In this document: piece by piece, positions 17,772 through 26,706 of the stretch | Layout of the letters: every line of letters starts with the position of its first letter | Position numbering within the stretch: position 1 is the first letter of the stretch | Assembly (NCBI RefSeq): GCF_004359965.1 | Contig: NZ_SMRQ01000037.1 | Coordinates: 1-39,531, forward strand | DNA from: Cognatilysobacter segetis | GTDB lineage: Bacteria; Pseudomonadota; Gammaproteobacteria; Xanthomonadales; Xanthomonadaceae | DNA: 39,531 bases | Direction: 5' to 3' | Notes under the pieces: generated by a model | Seen by the model: only the letters and a program-made list of their open reading frames with translations | Databases searched by the model: none | What the model was told of the DNA's origin: nothing | Position numbers and translations under genes: made by a program

Positions 17772-20700
17772 ATGAGTTCCATCGACGCGAGCACCAGGCA
17801 GTCGCGGGAGACCGCAGGACTCCCCCGCGAGGGCCGCATGCGGCTGCTCGCCATGGGCTGGGGTCTGGTCGCGCTGCTGCCGGTGATCGCCGCGCTGCTG
17901 GTGGCGACCGAATACCGCGACTACCAGGCGGCGCGCGCGCAACGCAGCCGCCTGGTCACGGACGCGGTGGAACGCCAGCTGCGCGACCGCCTGTTCCTGC
18001 TCGGGCGCCAGCTCGATGCGTCCGTCGCCGCTGCGCCGGGCCGGTCGGTGGTGCCGATGCAGGGACTGGTCGTGCGGCCAGCGCTCCCGACCGATGCACC
18101 GCGGCGCGCGCTCGCCTACGTCGGCGCGCCGGTCAAGCGCGCGGGGCGCTGGCAGGTGCCGGTGTCCAAGCGCGTCGGCGATCGCGTGGCGACGGCCCGC
18201 GTCGACGCCGCGCTGCTCACCGACATCGTCAAGGGCTACCGGCTCGGCGGCCGCGATTTCGTCAGCCTGGTGCATGAAGGCGGCCTGCTGGTGGCGGGTT
18301 CGTTCGACAGCGACCGTGCGCCGGGGCGACCGATGCGGACCTCCCCGCTGTTCGCACCCGAGCGCCGCGGGCTGCACGAAGGCCGCTACACCTCCGCGAC
18401 GCTCGGCGACGGCCGCCGCCGCGAACACGCGTTCCGTCGCATCGACGGCACCGGCCTCACGGTGGTCGTCGGCGCCGAACCGCCGAACATCCTCGACCTG
18501 TGGGGTCGCCCGGCCGCCGCGATCGTCGTCGTCGCGCTTCTGATGGCGCTGGCCTGGGGCTGGCTGGTGCGACGGTTCGAGCGCGTGCGCGACGAGCAGG
18601 ACGCACTCATCGAACGCCTCGCCGGTGCGCTGGATACCGTGCGCAATCGCGAGGACCGCCTGCAGCAGGCGCAGGCACTGGCGCGGCTCGCCGAATACCA
18701 GTGGGAGCCCGAGCGCGGCCTGATCCACGTCACGCCGCAGGGTGCGCGCATCTACGGCCTGCCCGAGGACGTGCGCGTGATGCGCATCGAGGATGTGTTC
18801 GAGCTCGTGCATCCCGACGACCGCGCGCGCCTGCTCGCGAGCGGCGAGAAGCTCGCGCGCGACGGCACGCCGAACGAGCAGCAGTTCCGGATCCGCCGAC
18901 CGGACGGCGCCGAGCGCGTGGTGCTCGCGCGCTCTGCTTACACGACGGACGAGCACGGCCATCCGATCGTGCGCGGCTTCCAGCAGGACATCACCGACCT
19001 CGTCGAGGCGCGCGAGGCCGCGCTGCGCGCGCAGGCCGACTACCGCTTCCTGTTCGAGCACAACCCGCTGCCGATGTGGGTCTTCGACCGCGAGTCGCTG
19101 ACGATCCTCGCGGTCAACGACGCGATGGTCGCGCACTACGGCTATGCCCGCGAGGAGCTCGTCGGCGCGAGCATGCTGTCGATCCGGCCCGAATCCGAGC
19201 GAGAGGCGCTGGTGAACGCGGCACGCGAGGACTCGCGCGATCGCCCGCAGGGTCGAGTCTGGACGCACCTGCATCGCGACGGCCATGCCATGCGCATGGC
19301 GATCTACAACCACGACATCGAGTTCGACGGCCGCCGCTCGCGCCTGATCGCCGCGCAGGACGTCACCGAGCGCGAACGCGCGGACGAGCGGTTCCGGCTG
19401 GTGTCCCGTGCGACCAGCGACGCGATCTACGACCTCGACCTGCAGTCGGGCGCCGTCTGGTGGAGCGAGAGCTACTACGCGCGCTTCGGCGTGCTGCCGG
19501 GCACGCTGCCGAGCAACGACGAGTGGCTCGCGCGCATTCACCCGGCGGACCACGTGCGCGTGACCTCCGGGTTGCGTCGCGTGCTTGCCGGCCCCGAAGC
19601 CGAGTGGCAGTCGCAGTACCGTTACCGACGCGGCGACGGCAGCTATGCGCTGGTCATCGACCGCGGCTTCATCCAGCGCGACGCCACCGGCCGCGCGCTG
19701 CGCGTGGTCGGCGGCATGCTCGACATGAGCGAGCGCGAGAATTACGAGGAGCGGCTGGCCTACCGCGCGACGCACGACGCGCTCACCGACCTGCCGAACC
19801 GTCAGCTCCTGCAGGACCGCCTGCAGCAGGCGCTGCTCAACGCGCAGCGCTACGGCCGCGACGGCGTGCTGATCTTCGTCGACCTCGACGATTTCAAGCT
19901 GGTCAACGACACGCTCGGCCACAGCGCCGGCGACCTCGTGCTGTGCGAGGTCGCGAACCGCCTGCGCACCGTCGCCCGCGAAACCGACACCGTCGCGCGC
20001 TTCGGGGGCGACGAATTCGTCATCATCCTCACCGAGCAGCTGGGTGATGCCGGCGCGGCCGAAGTGATCCGCCGCATCAACGAGGCGCTCAACCGCCCGA
20101 TCGATACCGGCGCATCGCAGCAGACGCTGACCGCCAGCATCGGCTGGTGCCGGTTCCCCGAGGCGGGCACCGACGTCGAGACGCTGCTCAAGCACGGCGA
20201 CCTGGCCATGCACCAGGCGAAGCGCCAGGGGCGCAACCGGGCGGTGCCGTTCCAGAACGAATTCGTCGATGGCGTGTCGCGGCGCGTGCAGCTGGTCGCG
20301 GAACTTCGCCGCGGGCTGGAGCGCGACGAGTTCGTGCCGGTGTTCCAGCCGCTGTTCGATGGCGACGAACGTCCTGTCGCGCTGGAGACGCTGGTGCGCT
20401 GGCGTCACCCGGAGCGCGGCCTGCTGCTGCCGGGTGAGTTCATCCCGGTGTGCGAGGAGAGCGGCCTGATCGTGGAACTCGGCCGCCGCGTGCTCGACCA
20501 GGCCGCCCGGCACTGGCGCATGCTCGCGGACGCGGGGCTGCCGCACCTGCGCGTGGCGGTGAACGTGTCGCCGGCGCAGTTCAACGACGACCTCCTGCAG
20601 CACGTGCGCGCCACGATCGAGGTGCACCGCCTGCCGGCCGAGGTGCTGGAGCTCGAGATCACCGAGGGGCTGCTGATGCAGGACCCGGAGCGCGCGATCG

Positions 20701-21074
20701 AGCTGATGCGGCAGATCGCGGCGCTGGGCGTCAGCTTCTCCATCGACGACTTCGGCACCGGCTATTCCAGCCTCGCGTACCTCAAGCGATTCCCGATCGA
20801 TCGTCTGAAGATCGACCGCTCGTTCGTGCGCGACCTCGGCTCGGACGACGACGACGCGGCGATCTGCAATTCGATCATCGGCCTGGCGCACGCCCTCGAT
20901 ATCCGCACGGTGGCCGAAGGCGTCGAGACGGCGCTCCAGCTCGACTGGCTGCGCGCGCGGCAGATCGACGAGGTGCAGGGCTACCTGCTCGCGCGCCCGA
21001 TGCCGTTCGAGGAGTTGATGCCGCTGCTCATGCGCTACGTGCAGCAGGCGCGGCTGGCCGCGGCGCTGGCCTGA
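17772..21074 (+). CDS. Membrane PAS-PAS-PAS-GGDEF-EAL cyclic-di-GMP protein
   Basis: 1100 aa. Two membrane segments (about 25-45 and 245-265) flank a periplasmic sensor region of about 200 residues. Three PAS-type units follow (about 300-420, 425-540 and 545-660), then GGDEF (about 670-830) and EAL (about 845-1095). The GGDEF signature is intact (745-749), so c-di-GMP synthesis is possible. The EAL motif reads E872-T-L, while DDFGTG, LKIDRSF and AEGVET are intact, so hydrolysis is also plausible. E-x-L variants are known in active enzymes. I cannot tell which activity dominates. No partner gene is adjacent. Confidence 0.9.
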   Translation: MSSIDASTRQSRETAGLPREGRMRLLAMGWGLVALLPVIAALLVATEYRDYQAARAQRSRLVTDAVERQLRDRLFLLGRQLDASVAAAPGRSVVPMQGLVVRPALPTDAPRRALAYVGAPVKRAGRWQVPVSKRVGDRVATARVDAALLTDIVKGYRLGGRDFVSLVHEGGLLVAGSFDSDRAPGRPMRTSPLFAPERRGLHEGRYTSATLGDGRRREHAFRRIDGTGLTVVVGAEPPNILDLWGRPAAAIVVVALLMALAWGWLVRRFERVRDEQDALIERLAGALDTVRNREDRLQQAQALARLAEYQWEPERGLIHVTPQGARIYGLPEDVRVMRIEDVFELVHPDDRARLLASGEKLARDGTPNEQQFRIRRPDGAERVVLARSAYTTDEHGHPIVRGFQQDITDLVEAREAALRAQADYRFLFEHNPLPMWVFDRESLTILAVNDAMVAHYGYAREELVGASMLSIRPESEREALVNAAREDSRDRPQGRVWTHLHRDGHAMRMAIYNHDIEFDGRRSRLIAAQDVTERERADERFRLVSRATSDAIYDLDLQSGAVWWSESYYARFGVLPGTLPSNDEWLARIHPADHVRVTSGLRRVLAGPEAEWQSQYRYRRGDGSYALVIDRGFIQRDATGRALRVVGGMLDMSERENYEERLAYRATHDALTDLPNRQLLQDRLQQALLNAQRYGRDGVLIFVDLDDFKLVNDTLGHSAGDLVLCEVANRLRTVARETDTVARFGGDEFVIILTEQLGDAGAAEVIRRINEALNRPIDTGASQQTLTASIGWCRFPEAGTDVETLLKHGDLAMHQAKRQGRNRAVPFQNEFVDGVSRRVQLVAELRRGLERDEFVPVFQPLFDGDERPVALETLVRWRHPERGLLLPGEFIPVCEESGLIVELGRRVLDQAARHWRMLADAGLPHLRVAVNVSPAQFNDDLLQHVRATIEVHRLPAEVLELEITEGLLMQDPERAIELMRQIAALGVSFSIDDFGTGYSSLAYLKRFPIDRLKIDRSFVRDLGSDDDDAAICNSIIGLAHALDIRTVAEGVETALQLDWLRARQIDEVQGYLLARPMPFEELMPLLMRYVQQARLAAALA

Positions 21075-21135
21075 GCGGCCGCGTTTGCGGGAAGCTGCGT
21101 CCGTCCTACGGGAGGCTCGCCGCGCCGACCCGCCC

Positions 21136-21792
21136 TTATCGGCGGTCGAGCTGGTAGACGACGGTGTCGAGAGCGGTGACGCCTTCCGCCGCGAACGATG
21201 CCTGCTGGTCGAGGATCGCGCGCCGCTCCAGCGTCCGCACGGTCCAGTCGCGCGCGTACAGCGCGCGCACCTCGGCTTCCGCCACCGAGAACGGCGGGCC
21301 GGCCTTTTCGTGCTGCGGGTATTCCAGCGTGATCAGCAGCCCGCGACACCCCGTCGGAAGCCGCGCGTAGAGTTCGCGGACGTAGCGCTCGCGCATCGCT
21401 GGGGGCAGGGCGATGATCGCCGCGCGGTCGAACACGGCGGCGCAGTCGCCAAGCACCGTGGCATCGAGCGAGAACGCATCCCCGCACAGGATTTCGATGG
21501 CACCGGCGGCGTAGCGGCGGCCGTAGGCGGTTTCGTCGACCACGGGCTGCAGGCCGTGCTCGGCGAAGAACGCGTTCACCGCGTCCTCCGCGAGTTCGAC
21601 GCCCAGCACGCGCAGCCCCTGTGACGCCAGCCAGGCCATGTCCAGCGACTTTCCGCACAGGGGCACGAACACCTGCGAGCCCGGCGCGACGTCGAGCGCC
21701 GGCCAGTGCTTGAGCATCAGCGGGGTGGGCCGGTCCTGGTGGAAGCCGATCTGTCCGCGATGCCAGCGGTCGAGCCAGAAATCCGGTTCCAT
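21136..21792 (-). CDS. tpm: Thiopurine S-methyltransferase
   Basis: 218 aa, the normal length for bacterial TPMT. The enzyme methylates thiopurines, and in bacteria also selenium and tellurium compounds, using SAM. The family N-terminus (MEPDFWLDRWHRGQIGFHQ) and the SAM-binding VFVPLCGKSLDMAWLASQG are conserved. Other shared stretches are VLGVELAEDAV, VFDRAAIIALPPAMRERYV and LITLEYPQ. It is a cytoplasmic single-domain enzyme. It lies downstream of parC on the same strand (151-base gap) and converges on the GGDEF/EAL gene. Confidence 0.94.
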   Translation of the reverse strand: MEPDFWLDRWHRGQIGFHQDRPTPLMLKHWPALDVAPGSQVFVPLCGKSLDMAWLASQGLRVLGVELAEDAVNAFFAEHGLQPVVDETAYGRRYAAGAIEILCGDAFSLDATVLGDCAAVFDRAAIIALPPAMRERYVRELYARLPTGCRGLLITLEYPQHEKAGPPFSVAEAEVRALYARDWTVRTLERRAILDQQASFAAEGVTALDTVVYQLDRR

Positions 21793-21943
21793 GCGCGCGT
21801 CCTCCCGGGGAAGCGCGAGTGTCCGCGACGGCGCCCGCCGCTGCCAGTGCACGGGCATGGCAGCCGCGGGCTCAACACCAGCCAATGGGCCCGCGCGGGC
21901 GCGGCCACGCAACGCAACGCAGCGGAACCGGACGCGGCGCCCG

Positions 21944-24187
21944 TTACTCGACCAGCAGCCCTTCGACCTTCTGCCAGCCGCGCGGCAGCAGCCCACCGCG
22001 CGCGCCGCGTTGGCCCATGTAGGGCTCGAGGTCCTTGTAGGCCAGCGTCATCGAACGTGCGCCGGACAGCACCACCAGCGACTGGTCGGGGCCGACCACC
22101 ACCACGTCGATGACGCGCTCGGTGCCCAGCTTCGCCTTCGGGATCTCGATGATCTTGGTGCCCTTGCCGCGCTCCATTTCCGGCAGCTGGCCGATGGGAA
22201 ACGCCAGGACGTGGCCAGCGCTCGTGGCCGCGACCACGCGATACCCCTTCGCGGTCGACGCGGGCGCCGGCTGCAGCACCTCGGCGTTCGGCGTCAGCGA
22301 CAGCATGGCCTTGCCGGCCTTGTTGCGGCTGACGAGGTTCTCGAATTTCGTCACGAAGCCGTAGCCCTGGCTGGTCGCGAGCAGGAACGCCTGGTCGGGC
22401 TCGCCACTGGCCACCGCCTGGAACGACGCACCGGACGGCGGCGAAAAGCGACCGGTGAGCGGGTCGCCGTTGCCGCGCGCGCTCGGCAACGAGTGCACGA
22501 CCGTCGAATAGCTGCGCCCGGTCGAGTCGAGGAACGCGACCTGCGCCGTGCTGCGCGTTCGGACGGCGGCCAGCAGTTCGTCGCCTTCGCGGTAGGACAG
22601 GCCGGCCGCGTCGATCTCGTGTCCCTTTGCCGCTCGCACCCAGCCCTTCTGGCTGACGACCACGGTCACCGGTTCGCTCGGCACCAGCTCGCTCTCGCTG
22701 ATCGCCTGCGCGGCACCGCGCGCCACCAGGGGCGAGCGGCGCTCGTCGCCGAACTTCTTGGCGTCGGCCAGCAGCTCGTCCTTGATGAGCTTGCGCAGCT
22801 TCGCCTTGCTCGCGAGGATCGCCTGGATCCGGTCGCGTTCGGTGGCGAGGTCGGTCTGCTCGCCGCGGATCTTCATTTCCTCGAGCCGCGCCAGCTGGCG
22901 CAGGCGGGTCTCGAGGATGTAGTCCGCCTGCTCGAGGCTCAGTCCGAAGCGCGCCATCAGCACCGGCTTGGGCTCGTCCTCGCTGCGGATGATGCGGATG
23001 ACTTCGTCGAGGTTGAGGAACGCGACCAGCAGGCCTTCCAACAGGTGCAGACGGCGCTCGACGCGCTCCAGTCGGTGCGTGAGGCGGCGGGTAACGGTGT
23101 CGCTGCGGAACTGCAGCCACTCGGTCAGGAACGCGCGCAGGTTCTTGACCTGCGGCTTGCCGTCCAGCCCGATGACGTTGAAGTTGATGCGGTAGCTGCG
23201 CTCGAGGTCCGTGGTCGCGAACAGGTGGCCCATCAGCGGTTCGGCGTCGACGCGGTTGCTGCGCGGCACGAGCACGATACGCGTCGGGTTCGCGTGGTCG
23301 GACTCGTCGCGGATGTCCTCGAGCCATGGCAGCTTCTTCGCGCGCATCTGCGCGGCGATCTGCTCGATCACCTTGCCCTGCGATGCCTGGTAGGGCAGCG
23401 CGGTGATCACGATGTTCGGGCCGTCCTTCTGCCACGTCGCGCGGGCGCGCACCGAGCCGCCGCCGGTCTCGTACATCTGCAGGATGTCCGCGCGCGGCGT
23501 GATGATCTCGGCCGCGGTCGGATAGTCCGGCCCCTGCACGTGCTCGCAGAGGTCGCGCACCGTGGCGTCGGGGTCGTCCAGCAGGCGCACGCACGCGCTG
23601 ACGACCTCGCGCAGGTTGTGCGGCGGCACGTCGGTGGCCATGCCGACCGCGATGCCGGTCGTACCGTTGAGCAGCAGGTGCGGAAGGCGCGCGGGCAGCC
23701 AGCTCGGCTCCTCCAGCGTGCCGTCGAAGTTCGGGTCCCAGTCCACGGTGCCGTGCGCGAGCTCGCCGAGCAGCACCTCGGCGATCGGCGTCAGCTTCGA
23801 CTCCGTGTAGCGCATCGCGGCGAACGACTTGGGATCGTCCTGCGAACCGAAGTTGCCCTGGCCCTCGATCAGCGGGTAGCGGTACGAGAACGGCTGTGCC
23901 ATGAGCACCAGCGCCTCGTAGCAGGCCGAATCGCCGTGGGGGTGGAACTTGCCGATCACGTCGCCGACGGTGCGCGCGGACTTCTTCGGCTTGGCCCCGG
24001 CGTTCAGGCCCAGCTCGCTCATCGCGTAGACGATGCGTCGCTGCACGGGCTTGAGCCCATCGCCGATGAAGGGCAGGGCACGGTCGAGCACGACGTACAT
24101 CGAGTAGTCGAGGTAGGCGCGCTCGGCGTATTCGCGCAGCGGGATCTGCTCGAAGCCGTGGAAGGTGGAGCGGGGCGAGTCGGTCAT
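21944..24187 (-). CDS. parC: DNA topoisomerase IV subunit A (ParC)
   Basis: 747 aa, close to 752 in E. coli. ParC with ParE separates linked daughter chromosomes. The active-site tyrosine is Y127 in AAMRYTES. The quinolone-resistance region reads [12 protein letters not shown], keeping serine 87 and glutamate 91 at the positions of S80 and E84 in E. coli, i.e. the susceptible form. The C-terminal beta-pinwheel domain (about 500-747) includes repeats ending [12 protein letters not shown] and [14 protein letters not shown]. The start [20 protein letters not shown] is chosen because it matches the conserved N-terminus. A 24-residue extension upstream is open but lacks support. parE is not in the window. 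Confidence 0.94.
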   Translation of the reverse strand: MTDSPRSTFHGFEQIPLREYAERAYLDYSMYVVLDRALPFIGDGLKPVQRRIVYAMSELGLNAGAKPKKSARTVGDVIGKFHPHGDSACYEALVLMAQPFSYRYPLIEGQGNFGSQDDPKSFAAMRYTESKLTPIAEVLLGELAHGTVDWDPNFDGTLEEPSWLPARLPHLLLNGTTGIAVGMATDVPPHNLREVVSACVRLLDDPDATVRDLCEHVQGPDYPTAAEIITPRADILQMYETGGGSVRARATWQKDGPNIVITALPYQASQGKVIEQIAAQMRAKKLPWLEDIRDESDHANPTRIVLVPRSNRVDAEPLMGHLFATTDLERSYRINFNVIGLDGKPQVKNLRAFLTEWLQFRSDTVTRRLTHRLERVERRLHLLEGLLVAFLNLDEVIRIIRSEDEPKPVLMARFGLSLEQADYILETRLRQLARLEEMKIRGEQTDLATERDRIQAILASKAKLRKLIKDELLADAKKFGDERRSPLVARGAAQAISESELVPSEPVTVVVSQKGWVRAAKGHEIDAAGLSYREGDELLAAVRTRSTAQVAFLDSTGRSYSTVVHSLPSARGNGDPLTGRFSPPSGASFQAVASGEPDQAFLLATSQGYGFVTKFENLVSRNKAGKAMLSLTPNAEVLQPAPASTAKGYRVVAATSAGHVLAFPIGQLPEMERGKGTKIIEIPKAKLGTERVIDVVVVGPDQSLVVLSGARSMTLAYKDLEPYMGQRGARGGLLPRGWQKVEGLLVE

Positions 24188-24339
24188 GGACTTCCGGGAG
24201 GCGACGCGAGCGGCGCTCGCGAGTGCGCGGGCGCGGCCCGCGGGGGTTCGATTCGGCATCGGATTCTACGTGCGCGCTGGACCGGGACAGCATCCGCGGC
24301 CGAGGTCTCAGCCGCCGCGACCGAGGCGCGCAATCGGCA

Positions 24340-24368
24340 TTGACACGGCGCGCACGGGCGGCGAACAT
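24340..24368 (+). promoter_or_regulatory. Possible promoter of tRNA-Leu
   Basis: A perfect -35 box TTGACA (24340-24345) and GAACAT (24363-24368) at 17-bp spacing, about 34 bases before the tRNA. The -10 box is a poor match to TATAAT (three of six). A start near 24375 would leave a short 5' leader to be processed. Confidence 0.45.
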
Positions 24369-24401
24369 ACGCGCCCTCGCCGGTGACATGTCGCCGGCCG
24401 G

Positions 24402-24486
<85 letters not shown>

Positions 24487-24514
24487 CATACGAAGTCCTT
24501 CAGTGGACGCATCG

Positions 24515-24539
24515 AAACCCGCCGCGAGCGGGTTTTTTT
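24515..24539 (+). terminator. Terminator after tRNA-Leu
   Basis: The 8-bp stem AAACCCGC / GCGGGTTT (24515-24522 and 24528-24535) with loop CGCGA, followed by further T residues to 24539. It sits 28 bases past the CCA end. Confidence 0.9.
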
Positions 24540-24682
24540 GCGTCCGGAATCCGGCGCTGCCCGCCCGCGACGGTGAACACGTCACGAACGGCGTCGATCG
24601 CGGGCCCGGCTCTTGCCCCCGTCTTCACTGTCGCTGCGCGACGTTCGGGGCACCTTCCGAGCCCCTCCGAGGATGGAGCGCC

Positions 24683-24868
24683 ATGAGCAAACGTGAACTG
24701 ATCGAACCGAATCCGGGCGACAAGCGCTACGTGCGTCGCGACGAGAAGGGTCGCTTCACCGAGTCCGACGACGTCGGGCGCTCGCTGACGCAGGACCGCA
24801 AGCGGCATGCCGAGCACGACGCGGGCCCGGGCCAGGGCGACCGCGGCGATCGCCAGACGCAGCACTGA
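24683..24868 (+). CDS. Small highly charged conserved protein, unknown function
   Basis: 61 aa. The sequence starts SKRELIEPNPGDKRYVRRDE and continues with GRFTESDDVGRSLTQDRKR, ending in a glycine/aspartate/glutamine-rich tail. It is hydrophilic, has no membrane segment and no cysteine. I recall similar small proteins in other proteobacteria but no named family or function. The ATG at 24683 follows a GGATGGAG sequence at about 24671-24678. It stands alone, between a tRNA terminator and its own terminator, so it is likely a single-gene transcript. Confidence 0.75.
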   Translation: MSKRELIEPNPGDKRYVRRDEKGRFTESDDVGRSLTQDRKRHAEHDAGPGQGDRGDRQTQH

Positions 24869-24889
24869 GGCCTTCCGGGCCGACGAAAG

Positions 24890-24915
24890 AACCCGCGGGC
24901 CGCCGCGGGTTTTTT
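24890..24915. terminator. Terminator after the small charged protein, possibly bidirectional
   Basis: The 9-bp stem AACCCGCGG / CCGCGGGTT (24890-24898 and 24903-24911) has the loop GCCG and a T run to 24915 on the plus strand. On the minus strand the same stem lies ten bases past the RES-gene stop codon and is followed by TCTTTCGTC, so it may serve both convergent genes. Confidence 0.85.
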
Positions 24916-24924
24916 CGTTGCGGA

Positions 24925-25545
24925 TCAGCTTCCGGCGAGCCGTAGCAGGCGGTCGTCGATGTGGATGGGCATCACCTGCACGCCCTGGATCAGGGGTGCG
25001 TCGACATGCTCCGGATTGATCAGAACGTTGCACGTCTCCTCGCACAGTGCGCTCGGCACCTGCGCTGCCAGTGACTGGTGCGACGACCACCAGGCGTCGC
25101 CGACCTGCTGAACCTCGCTTCGGTACGGCCGTTCGCGCCAGGTCGAGGGATAGGCGTGCACGACGCTGATGCGGTCACGCGGGATGTGCGCCTTGGCGAG
25201 GAAGGCGGACTCCGGCGGGCGACCCTCGCAGTGCGCGAGGAATTCGAGCAGCGCCGTGGCCGGAGAAAGCGCCGCGTAGATCGCCGTGCTGCCTTCCGAG
25301 GTCCAGCGCCCCGCGGTGCCCCCGTTCGCCCCGAACGGCTTCTCGCGCTTCGCTTCGTCCACGATCCGGTACAGGGTGACGGTGCCCGGATGATCCGCGC
25401 TGTGCTCGGCCGCGACCAGGGTGTCCGACGTCGGCGTGGCGGTGAGGTGCGCCGTCGCGGAGAGCGGGTCGCTCGCCGGGACCGTGTCCTTGAGCGCCTT
25501 GTCGAGCTCTTTCTCGCTGGTCGGGGTCGGGGGCTGGGTCTGCAT
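24925..25545 (-). CDS. RES-domain protein (NAD-directed toxin-like), no antitoxin seen
   Basis: 206 aa. The C-terminal part (about residues 55-195) matches the RES domain, the NAD-degrading or ADP-ribosylating toxin of RES-Xre systems. LYRIV carries R60 and GRW carries R80. Y90 is in AIYAA, E101 in LLEFLAH, and S165 in VPSAL precedes the family's N-x-L-I-N-P-E-H ending. These are the expected active-site residues. The N-terminal part has EKELDKALKDTVPASDPLS, a P-A-S-D-P motif seen in other proteins of these bacteria. The usual Xre/MbcA antitoxin gene is absent on either side, so the role as a toxin is uncertain. An in-frame ATG at 25596 would add 17 residues. Confidence 0.78.
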   Translation of the reverse strand: MQTQPPTPTSEKELDKALKDTVPASDPLSATAHLTATPTSDTLVAAEHSADHPGTVTLYRIVDEAKREKPFGANGGTAGRWTSEGSTAIYAALSPATALLEFLAHCEGRPPESAFLAKAHIPRDRISVVHAYPSTWRERPYRSEVQQVGDAWWSSHQSLAAQVPSALCEETCNVLINPEHVDAPLIQGVQVMPIHIDDRLLRLAGS

Positions 25546-25647
25546 GGAGGCCTCGCGGGTGAACGGACGGCGAGCGTCGTCCGGGCGTTTTAACAAGGCG
25601 TAGTCATGTCCACCGTGAAGCTACGGCCGCTTGCCCAGGAGAGCGTC

Positions 25648-26667
25648 ATGCCAGACCGGACCGAACCGCGCTCCACCGAGACGGGGCCTACGCCGCAACC
25701 CCCGCTGCGCGCCCTGCTGTTCGACACCGACCAGGTGAGCCGGGAGGTCGACGCGTCGGCGCTGGACGCCTACGCGCGCGTACCCGACCACCGACTGCTC
25801 TGGGTCAACGCGCTGGTCGAAGCGGGGCTGCCGGACATGCTGACGCCGCTGGGCGCCGATGTCCGGCGGCTGGATCCCGACGAGGGCGGTGAACTCGGCC
25901 TGGTCATCCATGGCGACTGGACCTACCTGCACGTGCGCGCGCTCAACTGGCACGGCGGCGGCAAGCCGGCCCAGGTTCCCGTGGCCATCGGGATCGGGCC
26001 GAACGTGGTGGTGACGGTGCATAGGGCGCCGGTCGACTTCCTGGCGAGCGTGCTCAACAACGAGGCCGACCACCTGCGCATCGGCGGCCTCGAGGCGACC
26101 AGCTTCGCGATGGGGCTGCTCGACCGGATGCTCACCGACTTCCTCGACGCGCGCGACGCGTTCGAGACCTCGCTCGACCGTCTCGAGTTGATGATCCTGC
26201 GCCGCCCGCAACCGCGGCACCTGGGCGAACTGCAGGCCCTGCGGCACATGGCGTCGCGCCTGCGCCGCTACCTCGCCGCGCAGCGCGACCTGTTCGACGC
26301 ACTGGGCCGGCCGGACTTCGACCCGCGCCTGTCGGACGCCGCCGAACGCCACTGCCGTGCGCTCAGCGGGCGATACGGCGACGTCATGCTGGCGATCGAG
26401 GCCGCGCGCGAACTCGTCAACGGCAGCTTCGACCTCTACACCTCGCGCACCGCTGAAAGCACCAACCAGGCGATGCACACGCTGACCGTGGTGACCGTGG
26501 TGATGGGTTTCGCGGCTACGGTCGCGGGCGTGCTCGGCATGAATTTCCAGGCGCGCCTGTTCGACACCGGCGAACGCGGGTTCGTGGCGGCCGCCGGACT
26601 CATCGCCGCGCTGGTGCTGGGCTCCGGTGCGTGGGCACTGTGGCGGCTGCTGCGCAGCCAGCGTTGA
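25648..26667 (+). CDS. CorA/ZntB-family divalent cation transporter
   Basis: 339 aa. A long cytoplasmic N-terminal domain with charged helices leads to two C-terminal membrane segments (about 285-305 and 312-335). The family signature G-M-N is in VLGMNFQAR between them. ZntB-type proteins move zinc; the preference here cannot be read from the sequence, and the N-terminal half (GDWTYLHVRALNW, VVVTVHRAPVDFL) fits ZntB somewhat better than CorA. AGGAGAG at about 25637-25643 selects the ATG at 25648 over an in-frame ATG at 25606. It is divergent from the RES gene. Confidence 0.88.
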   Translation: MPDRTEPRSTETGPTPQPPLRALLFDTDQVSREVDASALDAYARVPDHRLLWVNALVEAGLPDMLTPLGADVRRLDPDEGGELGLVIHGDWTYLHVRALNWHGGGKPAQVPVAIGIGPNVVVTVHRAPVDFLASVLNNEADHLRIGGLEATSFAMGLLDRMLTDFLDARDAFETSLDRLELMILRRPQPRHLGELQALRHMASRLRRYLAAQRDLFDALGRPDFDPRLSDAAERHCRALSGRYGDVMLAIEAARELVNGSFDLYTSRTAESTNQAMHTLTVVTVVMGFAATVAGVLGMNFQARLFDTGERGFVAAAGLIAALVLGSGAWALWRLLRSQR

Positions 26668-26706
26668 GCCGACGCCGCCTTGATGAACGTGTGAGACGAT
26701 TCGTTC

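Noticed and set aside
17442-20891. A 1149-codon open frame on the minus strand
   Set aside because: It is antisense to asnB and the GGDEF/EAL gene, both of which have clear domains. The translation is His/Arg/Ala-rich without any domain, as expected of a shadow frame in GC-rich DNA.
21717-24389. Long open frames on both strands across parC (about 890-900 codons)
   Set aside because: Only the parC frame encodes a recognisable protein. The others are Arg/Ala-rich and show no domain.
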